A DNA stretch of 19,163 bases from contig CALBWN010000041.1 in the NCBI GenBank assembly GCA_937974295.1, positions 1-19,163 of the forward strand. Direction: 5' to 3'. The translations under genes were made by a program, and so were the position numbers. The notes beneath the pieces were generated by a model. It did no database searches. It was not told the origin of the DNA and worked only from the letters and a program-made list of their open reading frames with translations. This document shows positions 13,740-19,163 of the stretch, in pieces. This DNA is from an uncultured Candidatus Saccharibacteria bacterium. Lineage in GTDB: Bacteria > Patescibacteriota > Saccharimonadia > Saccharimonadales > Saccharimonadaceae. The first letter of the stretch is position 1; each line of letters opens with the position of its first letter.

Positions 13740-14152
13740 TCGCTTGGCGAAACCGAGATTAGCGAGACCGCGGCGTAATCGACCAGTCTGAGTACTGAGA
13801 CAGTGGTTTGCGGTGTGGTATTAACGCGGTTTGTGGGATACGTGAAAGTGAGCTGGTGTGTCTTGTGTGGAAGTCCCAGGCTGGGTGTCGTGGAAACTGT
13901 AAGTTGTTAGACAAATGGTGGGAAGGTCTGGCGCAGTGCGGTCTCGTAAGTTTGATTCGTAGTCTTTATCGATCTGCTCGCAACAGCACGAGTCATGCAT
14001 GTATGCGGGCGCTACGTGTGTGTCTGTTGGCGGCTGAGAACTCGAGAGCACCTACAGCGTGTACGTTGACTGGTGAGTCGTGGCTGAATGGTGCTAAACG
14101 CCTCTGCTGGGGCTTGAGGACTGTCTGGGTGTGTCAATCGCTGATGCCAACG
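13740..14152. other. 413-base stretch without a convincing gene
   Basis: This lies between the histidine kinase stop and the 77-aa orphan. Frames here give only short, cysteine- and serine-rich translations without start signals. The low-coordinate end includes the coding-like upstream extension of the orphan frame. A promoter for the OmpA operon should lie here, but I could not identify matching -35 and -10 boxes with confidence. Confidence 0.4.
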
Positions 14153-16585
14153 TCAACTCGCGCGCCGAATCCGCTCTAGCGCGATCGCCCCCGCCGCGCC
14201 GCGTCGCTGGATGGTGGCGGCGTACGGCGAGTGCGGCGGGCAGAGGCGGAGGACGACTGACTCGCCGTTCTTCGCGCGGTGCAGTATGCGAGTGGCAGTG
14301 TCGACCAGTGTGGTGGGGAGCGGTGGTGGCGCGGTGGCTAGGTCTGTGTCCTGCTGGTAGTCGTCGAGCTGGATGACGTCGACGCCTCGATCGCGCGCTT
14401 GCCGAACGGCGGCGACGAGAGCAGGCTGGCTCGCTAGGCGCGGCACGCGGATGAGATCGCGCAGCTCGGCTTCGACCCGCCGGGCCAGTCGCACCAAGGC
14501 GTCGCTTGGGGCATCGGTGAGTGAACGCAATTGCTCAAGCACTGGGCGCGAACGCCGGCTGACGTCGGCCAGGAGGGTGGTTTCGGCCTCGAGGCGGGCT
14601 TGCCTAGCGGTGCGGAGCACCTGTGCTTGGTGGGCTTGGCGCTGCACTGCGCTGATGCGTGGTTCGATTGAGCGCACCAGAGCGATTACGGTCGCTGCGG
14701 TTAGGACGTTGATGCTTTGAAATGCTATGGAACGCACGAAAGGTGCGATGGGGATATCGAGGACTAGAATTGGGATGATGTGAGTTATGTCGACTATGAC
14801 GTAACTGGTTAGCGCTAGTTTCAGTCGGCGTTGATGCAGGAAGAAGACTGTCAAGATACCGAAATAGCCTTGGGGCCAAGAAGATAATTCGAGAGATGGG
14901 GTGAATGAGTGCCACACGAAGTAAGGGATAATGCCAAGAGCTGTACATAGTAATGCGGCATGCTGTTGAAATGTGCGCATGCGGCCTGTTGGAGGCCACG
15001 CCAGTGACGCGAATGCAATGGTGATGGCAGTCGCGCATAGTATAGATGAGTATAGGTGGGCCGGAGAGTCGGCAGCCCAGGCGACATGCATCCAGCACGA
15101 CAGTGTAATAATTGCGATTCCAACGCGCCCCCAGGGACTGTGGACGGTGGCGGATAGGCCTTCGCCTGTGAGGGGGAGTGGGTGATCTATGTGAGCGTCG
15201 GGAATCGTTCGCTTTAATTTGAGTGTGACGGAAGTTCCGACACCTACCGTCGATGATATATTTGCCTGCCCTCCTAAAAGGCTTTGCATGCGCGCGGAGA
15301 TAGAACCTTGCAGGCCAAGACGAAGTGGGTTGATCTGTTGGATGTCGAACCCTACGCCGTTGTCAGTGATGGAAACTGAGAATGTGTCGGTGGTTTGGCT
15401 GATAGATATCAGGCATTGAGCATGTCTATGTAGGTCGAGGCTAGCGGCGTGGTTGGCGACGTTTCGCAGTGCTTCAAGCGCGGCGGCAAGGATTTCGCTG
15501 TATTCATACTCGGATAGAGTGAAATCGCTGTTATCGCTGGCCTCAGCGGTGGGTGTATGTAACTGAACAGTGTATTTTATGTGATGGTGTGGCTGTTGTT
15601 GGCACCATGAGCGTAGATGGTCGGCAAGTTCGGTGGCATCATGGATACGGCTGTCTGAATCTGGTCGCGACAAAAGGTTTAGCGCCTCCGCGGCGGCCGA
15701 TCGGAGTCGCTTCGCGGGCGTGCCTCTTTCGGGAAAGGATGACACTAGTGCGGACAGGACGTGGTCGTGCACAAGGTTGCGCGCGCGACGAGTCCCTGTC
15801 AGCTGGGCTCCGAGGCGAGTTATGTGATGCTCATCCTGGCGGTTTCGTCGTTCTTCGGCATCAAGCTGGCGTGCACACTCGATGAGCCAACTGATGGGCA
15901 AACTGTAAGCGCCAGCAAATACGGCGCTATATATAGACCTTGTCGTTACTGCTAGCGTGCTTTCATTCCCTATGGCGGCCCGCACGGACAGTTCGAGAAC
16001 GAATAGTAGACCTAGCCCCGATGTGGCTGTCGTCCAGTTAGACACAGCCGACAGAAGTGCTGCTGGTATGACAAGTGCGAATGCAGGGAGGGTGTGTATG
16101 CCGGACGCGAGATGCGGCTGTGATGGGTCAATACAGTGCAAGATGATGGTAGTGAACCATGTCCACACATGAATCAATAGGTAGGTTGTGGCGCCTAAGC
16201 GGGCACCTGATGCGACTGCAGCACTCCTTGATGGAAAACGCCGCGACAATGCGACTAAATATGCTGGGCACAGCGCGAGCGGGATAAGTGGTGCGCACAA
16301 GAAAGGAAAGCCAACTCCCCAGCGGTACCAGGCTGGTGCTTCGACAACTTGCTGAAAGAGTGATGGCTTTTGATGAATGAGCTCGAAGAGCATCCCAAAC
16401 AGGCTTGCCCCCATAATCAGGATGATCTGATACGCGTCCTGGTTCGTGCCATCGAGCAGTATCCGGTTGACCAAGCCGGTTTGCTTCTGCTGGGAAGCGC
16501 CGGTTGGGGTGACATGAGCGGCGATCGCAGTGGAAGCGGTAGCCGAGTTGGTGTCGGCGGCGAACGGAGTAGTGGAGGCAGCCAT
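14153..16585 (-). CDS. Two-module membrane histidine kinase with degenerate second half
   Basis: The 810-aa protein starts 5 bases after the response-regulator stop. The first module has about six TM segments (51-225), a dimerisation helix with the phospho-acceptor-like VHDHVLSAL (H273 or H275) and a HATPase domain with N-box ALRNVANHAA (372-381), G1 DNGVGFD (408-414) and a Gly-rich lid LGLQGSISARMQSLLGG. These identify a kinase of the NarL/DegS-like HisKA_3 type. A second block of about six TM segments (487-640) then follows, a helical segment rich in Arg and Ala (641-720), and a C-terminal domain that should match a HATPase but has no DxGxG and no N-box asparagine. This reads as an active kinase fused to a pseudokinase. 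The signal sensed is unknown. The partner is the adjacent regulator. Confidence 0.82.
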   Translation of the reverse strand: MAASTTPFAADTNSATASTAIAAHVTPTGASQQKQTGLVNRILLDGTNQDAYQIILIMGASLFGMLFELIHQKPSLFQQVVEAPAWYRWGVGFPFLCAPLIPLALCPAYLVALSRRFPSRSAAVASGARLGATTYLLIHVWTWFTTIILHCIDPSQPHLASGIHTLPAFALVIPAALLSAVSNWTTATSGLGLLFVLELSVRAAIGNESTLAVTTRSIYSAVFAGAYSLPISWLIECARQLDAEERRNRQDEHHITRLGAQLTGTRRARNLVHDHVLSALVSSFPERGTPAKRLRSAAAEALNLLSRPDSDSRIHDATELADHLRSWCQQQPHHHIKYTVQLHTPTAEASDNSDFTLSEYEYSEILAAALEALRNVANHAASLDLHRHAQCLISISQTTDTFSVSITDNGVGFDIQQINPLRLGLQGSISARMQSLLGGQANISSTVGVGTSVTLKLKRTIPDAHIDHPLPLTGEGLSATVHSPWGRVGIAIITLSCWMHVAWAADSPAHLYSSILCATAITIAFASLAWPPTGRMRTFQQHAALLCTALGIIPYFVWHSFTPSLELSSWPQGYFGILTVFFLHQRRLKLALTSYVIVDITHIIPILVLDIPIAPFVRSIAFQSINVLTAATVIALVRSIEPRISAVQRQAHQAQVLRTARQARLEAETTLLADVSRRSRPVLEQLRSLTDAPSDALVRLARRVEAELRDLIRVPRLASQPALVAAVRQARDRGVDVIQLDDYQQDTDLATAPPPLPTTLVDTATRILHRAKNGESVVLRLCPPHSPYAATIQRRGAAGAIALERIRRAS

Positions 16586-16590
16586 AGCGC

Positions 16591-17355
16591 TCAGAACGCG
16601 TGCTGGAGATCCAGTGTGGGAACGAGTCCTTCGGCCTGGGCCCGTACCAGCAGGTCGACGCGGCTACCAGCGGGGACGCCAGCGTCCATGAACTTGCGGC
16701 GGATGCGCGAGACGTAGGTGTTGACGGTGTGGATCGACAGGCTGAGCTGACGAGCGACGAAGCTCGCCTCCGCGCCGGTGGCGTAGAGCGAGAGCACTTC
16801 CTGCTCGCTGGGCGTCAGAGCAGAAGTGACGAATGCGCTATCTGCATCCAGAGCACTTGCCCAGTCCAGTGATGGCGTCAGCTCACCACGCAGCGCCGCC
16901 CAGATCGTGCTGATCAGAACAGCCGGCGTCTCAGACTTGCGGACGACACCCAGAACACCGCCCTCACAGGCACGCCGGATCAAGTAGGGATCATCGCCAC
17001 TGGTGTAAGCGATCACCGCCGCACCTCGCGTGCGCAGGGTACGGGCGTTGTGTGAGGGGTCGGAGTTGTCCGGTAGACGCAGGTCGAGCAGTACTACATC
17101 GGGCAAGCGATCCTTCGTCGCGGCCGTCTCCTCCAGTAGCTGCGCAACACTGGGATACCCGCCCCGAAAGTGAAGGCTGGCGGTCATCGCCAGCATGGTC
17201 GTCACACCCAGGGCGATGACATCGTGGTCATCGACCAGGGCAACGGTGCCGACCCGTGGCACCTCGCGAGCGGGTGCCTGCTGGGCGATGGGATTGGGAT
17301 GATGCGGGGCGACTCCGGCAACCGAGCCGCCACCGTTGACAGGTGGCTGTGTCAT
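16591..17355 (-). CDS. LuxR/NarL-family response regulator
   Basis: The 254-aa protein has a disordered Pro-rich N-terminus (1-35), then a receiver domain (about 37-155) with the acidic pair D42/D43, phospho-acceptor D91 in VVLLDLRLP, T118 and K140. A LuxR-type HTH follows (about 179-245: LTPSEQEVLSLYATG, ASFVARQLSLSIHTVNTYVSRIRRKF). All key receiver residues are present, so it should be a normal phosphorylation-switched DNA-binding regulator. GAGGA precedes the ATG by 7 bases. It is followed after 5 bases by the kinase gene, forming a regulator-kinase operon. Its targets are not shown by sequence; the nearby envelope operon and the divergent gene at 19115 are candidates. Confidence 0.9.
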   Translation of the reverse strand: MTQPPVNGGGSVAGVAPHHPNPIAQQAPAREVPRVGTVALVDDHDVIALGVTTMLAMTASLHFRGGYPSVAQLLEETAATKDRLPDVVLLDLRLPDNSDPSHNARTLRTRGAAVIAYTSGDDPYLIRRACEGGVLGVVRKSETPAVLISTIWAALRGELTPSLDWASALDADSAFVTSALTPSEQEVLSLYATGAEASFVARQLSLSIHTVNTYVSRIRRKFMDAGVPAGSRVDLLVRAQAEGLVPTLDLQHAF

Positions 17356-17517
17356 CTCTGCGTCCTCACGAACCGTCGGGGAAAGGAGCGTGGATCAGGC
17401 GTTGTTGACGCTAGCAACCTGGTAGCGCGCATCACCATTGACGATTGCCAGAGTTGACCAACCGGCAGTTAGCGCAACCCTCCAACGGAGAGGCTCCACT
17501 CTTAGGCACATCACCCC

Positions 17518-18513
17518 TCACCACTCCCACCCGAACCCGCCAAACAGCCCGCCATGCACGTCGCGCTGGGTGAGGGTGGCCTGGCCGTGCGCGTCCAGGT
17601 GGGTGCGGTTGTACTGGTTGGCGGCTTGGGGGCGGGCGAAGGGGCTAGCCCCAGTGAACTGCCAGATGCTGGCTGGCACCTCCCCGACGAAGCGCACCTG
17701 GATGGTGGCCAGCAGGGAGCGGGCGTGGAAGGCCCGGCTAGCCAGCGAGATCGGTGTGGTGGGCTCCTCACCCGGCAACGGCTCTGCCCGGAAGGCGAGG
17801 TCGTAGCGCGTGGCGTCCTGCATCGGGGTGCGCCTTCCGGTGGCGGGGTCGATGTGCCAGAAGTGGTCGTTCCACCCAGCCCCTTCGACAGGGTGGCTGT
17901 TGACGCTGAACTCCCCGCCTGGCTGTGCGGTGACATGGGTGGCGTAGGAGCGGGAGATGGTGACGAAGTCCAGCTCGCCGGCCATGTTGGCCAGCCGGTA
18001 GTGCTCCACCGTGCCACGCCATAGACGGTGCTCGACCACGATGAGCGTAGTGGTCTCCTCATAGACGATCCCACCGTGCATCTCCGGCACATCCAGCACC
18101 AGCGGCGCCTGAGCGTAGCGCCCAGCCACCAGGCGGCTGTGCAGCAGACGCAGGCCGGCTTCCTCACGGGAGGCGATCGTCTCCATGCTGCACCCCAAGC
18201 GGCTCGCCATTGCCCGCCGCCGCTCCAACAGGCTCCCACTACCCGCCGTCTCAGGGCTGAGCGCAAAGGCCGCCAGCAGTACACCCACCAGCGGCTCATC
18301 CGCCTCACTCCCGCTCTCACTCAGGCTGTGAATGGCCGAGACAAAGCGATGACGCAGCCGCTCAAAGGAGTCCTCCAAGCTGCCCCGCAGCACCTCATCA
18401 ACGATCGGGGCGTGCACCAGCCGCGCCGCCGTAAACCCACCCCGCTTGCGCAGCCATGCCAGCTCACGGCGCAAGGACGCCGCATCATCGGCATCAAGAT
18501 GAGCGCGGGACAT
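17518..18513 (-). CDS. Actinobacterial-type HTH protein with beta-rich C-terminus
   Basis: I place the start at the ATG at 18513 (331 aa), 7 bases after a perfect AGGAGG; the frame stays open much further upstream only because GC-rich DNA lacks stops. The N-terminal half is helical and contains a segment LLERRRAMASRLGCSMETIASREEAGLRLL that resembles a helix-turn-helix. I recall a similar arrangement ('ERR..LA..LG.S..T..RRE') in uncharacterised Streptomyces regulators. The second half (from about 145) is beta-rich, with strands around GGIVYEETTTLIVVEHRLWRG, a FSVNSHPVEGAGWNDHFWHIDP segment and a glycine-rich end HGGLFGGFGWEW, of unknown function. It lies 162 bases upstream of the response regulator. 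A transcription factor with a sensing domain is the best guess. Confidence 0.65.
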   Translation of the reverse strand: MSRAHLDADDAASLRRELAWLRKRGGFTAARLVHAPIVDEVLRGSLEDSFERLRHRFVSAIHSLSESGSEADEPLVGVLLAAFALSPETAGSGSLLERRRAMASRLGCSMETIASREEAGLRLLHSRLVAGRYAQAPLVLDVPEMHGGIVYEETTTLIVVEHRLWRGTVEHYRLANMAGELDFVTISRSYATHVTAQPGGEFSVNSHPVEGAGWNDHFWHIDPATGRRTPMQDATRYDLAFRAEPLPGEEPTTPISLASRAFHARSLLATIQVRFVGEVPASIWQFTGASPFARPQAANQYNRTHLDAHGQATLTQRDVHGGLFGGFGWEW

Positions 18514-18706
18514 GAGCAAGCCTCCTGGGGGAGTAGGAGCAGGGCGTGAGCGGCAGTGGGGTGAGCGGAGATGACGTCGTTGGGGCGGGGCAGCGACGAG
18601 GTGACCGACAGAGCTGTGCCGGTACTGGTGAGGCGCCTGCTGCGACGGGCCTGCCATGAGTGGCGACTTGGGCATCGGCGGACGGGACGGGCCGCAAGTT
18701 AGCCTA

Positions 18707-18718
18707 GACCGAGCGGTC
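18707..18718. promoter_or_regulatory. Short dyad GACCG-AG-CGGTC
   Basis: A perfect inverted repeat with 5-bp arms and a 2-base centre lies about 200 bases upstream of the 18513 gene. A TAGGCT on the minus strand just beyond it (18700-18705) could be a TANNNT -10 box, placing the dyad in the promoter. GC-rich DNA gives such dyads by chance, so confidence is low. Confidence 0.25.
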
Positions 18719-18881
18719 GGAACAAACCAGGAGATATAGCGGGGGAGCCGAAGAACAGAAGCGAGGCGTCTGTCCCCGGCTTGGTGGACTGGCTCCTTGC
18801 CGCAGCTGCTGGCCTGCCGACCACGGTGAGGCTGGCTCGTAGCTGCTCGGGTCGGCGGTGGATGCCTGAGTGAGCCCGCTT

Positions 18882-18932
18882 TTCCAACTTTCTTCCAACT
18901 TTGACGGTGCTGCGGCGCGGCCTGCCTACCGT
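18882..18932 (+). promoter_or_regulatory. Promoter with tandem direct repeats at the -35 box
   Basis: TTCCAACTTT occurs twice (18882-18891 and 18893-18902), 11 bases apart start to start, and the second copy runs into TTGACG (18901-18906), a good -35 box. A TACCGT at 18927-18932 fits the actinobacterial TANNNT -10 pattern at a long 20-base spacing. Side-by-side sites one helical turn apart at a -35 box suit a response-regulator activator. Confidence 0.4.
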
Positions 18933-18959
18933 TCTCACCAACGCCACGAGCCCGTAACA

Positions 18960-19068
18960 AGACCGGCGGAAAACGCCGGTCTGGCGCGGCTTGTGGCAGG
19001 TGGCACGGCCCGCTCTCCCCAGGGTGGCAGCACGGGCCGTCAACGCGAGATGACCAGCCCGGCTGGTC
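18960..19068 (+). other. Three consecutive hairpins in the leader of the 19115 gene
   Basis: Hairpin 1 is AGACCGGCG-GAAAA-CGCCGGTCT (18960-18982, 9-bp perfect stem). Hairpin 2 pairs ACGGCCCG (19005-19012) with CGGGCCGT (19033-19040). Hairpin 3 is GACCAGC-CCG-GCTGGTC (19052-19068). Only hairpin 3 is followed by a T-containing tract, so it could act as a terminator or attenuator just before the coding region. Confidence 0.5.
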
Positions 19069-19070
19069 GT

Positions 19071-19099
19071 CTTCCTCTCTTCCTTCTTCCTCTCTCCTC
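19071..19099 (+). other. 29-nt all-pyrimidine tract before the 19115 gene
   Basis: Twenty-nine consecutive C/T bases separate hairpin 3 from the GAAAGGA ribosome-binding site. Such a tract could be an unstructured ribosome or S1 landing area, or the U-containing end of a terminator-like element. No function is proven by the sequence. Confidence 0.45.
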
Positions 19100-19114
19100 G
19101 AAAGGACTTCTCTC

Positions 19115-19163
19115 ATGGCTTCTACCAATCTCAGTCTCTTCTCGCCCCAGCGCACCCGGATGG
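19115..19163 (+). CDS. Start of a plus-strand gene (3' partial)
   Basis: An ATG at 19115 opens a frame (MASTNLSLFSPQRTR) that runs off the window end. AAGGA lies 8 bases upstream. Only 16 codons are visible, so no family can be named. The elaborate leader and promoter upstream suggest a strongly expressed or tightly controlled gene. It is divergent from the HTH-protein gene at 18513. Confidence 0.5.
   Translation, partial: MASTNLSLFSPQRTRM

Larger units (their letters stand above)
18514..19114. other. 601-base intergenic region between divergent genes
   Basis: This GC-rich stretch holds no convincing gene; the open frames here are chance openings. It contains, from left to right, the Shine-Dalgarno of the 18513 gene, the GACCG-AG-CGGTC dyad at 18707-18718, two direct repeats at a -35 box (18882-18906), three hairpins (18960-19068) and an all-pyrimidine tract (19071-19099). 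The right half is best read as the promoter and long leader of the plus-strand gene at 19115. Confidence 0.55.

Noticed and set aside
13808..14179. 123-codon plus-strand open frame
   Set aside because: Cys-, Trp- and Ser-rich translation without a ribosome-binding site that overlaps the histidine kinase end; it reads as chance.
18514..19155. Upstream extension of the 17518 gene to 545 residues
   Set aside because: The ATG at 18513 has a perfect AGGAGG, and the extension is Arg/Pro/Ser-rich and overlaps the hairpins and promoter of the divergent gene.
1..19163. CRISPR arrays, insertion sequences and UGA recoding
   Set aside because: No regularly spaced repeats, no transposase motifs or terminal inverted repeats were seen, and UGA ends several genes at sensible places.

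Overview
The window is a mosaic of two regions. Positions 1 to about 7750 look like a Candidatus Saccharibacteria (TM7, Patescibacteria) chromosome. The strongest sign is the surface protein at 5487-7106. It has a long basic N-terminal region before its signal sequence, cysteine-flanked CP-type linkers, a DUF11-like repeat and an LPHTG end, and it is followed by a coiled-coil protein with two membrane segments. From memory of the phylum, both are Saccharibacteria families; I could not search to confirm this. UGA and UAG both act as ordinary stops throughout. From about 7990 onwards all complete genes lie on the minus strand. The last 5 kb is GC-rich and actinobacterial in style, with a LuxR-type two-component system, a Streptomyces-like HTH protein and TANNNT-type promoters. 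Hand counts of G+C in two 60-base samples show the contrast: 15 of 60 at 9361-9420 and 44 of 60 at 18421-18480. The right part could be DNA acquired from an actinobacterial host (cultured oral Saccharibacteria live on Actinomyces and relatives), or the contig could be an assembly chimera. The sequence alone cannot decide this. Left region. A membrane-anchored LamG protein (partial at the window edge) and a one-TM protein lie on the plus strand. On the minus strand are a small acidic hypothetical gene, an RclA-type flavin disulfide reductase (oxidant/copper defence), a membrane-tethered glycerophosphodiester phosphodiesterase and a helix-hairpin-helix protein. The LPHTG surface-protein operon follows on the plus strand. 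Several promoters here place the predicted transcription start at or within a few bases of the start codon, which suggests leaderless mRNAs. Middle region (7.99-13.74 kb). A minus-strand series runs, in transcription order: a 77-residue orphan, an OmpA-domain lipoprotein, a second lipoprotein with a VWA-like core, two polytopic membrane proteins, a strongly basic 148-aa protein, a strongly acidic 159-aa protein with its own consensus -10, and two further small cytosolic proteins of immunity-protein character. I read this as a candidate envelope apparatus with a toxin/immunity tip. It is the most promising undescribed system in the window, but its function is inferred. Right region (14.15-19.16 kb). 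A LuxR-family response regulator is followed 5 bp later by an 810-aa histidine kinase made of two membrane-plus-kinase modules, the second lacking kinase motifs. Upstream is a 331-aa actinobacterial-type HTH protein. The start of a divergent plus-strand gene sits at the window end behind a leader of three hairpins and a 29-nt all-pyrimidine tract, and its -35 box is overlapped by two 10-bp direct repeats one helical turn apart. I see no rRNA or tRNA genes, CRISPR array, intact insertion sequence or origin.
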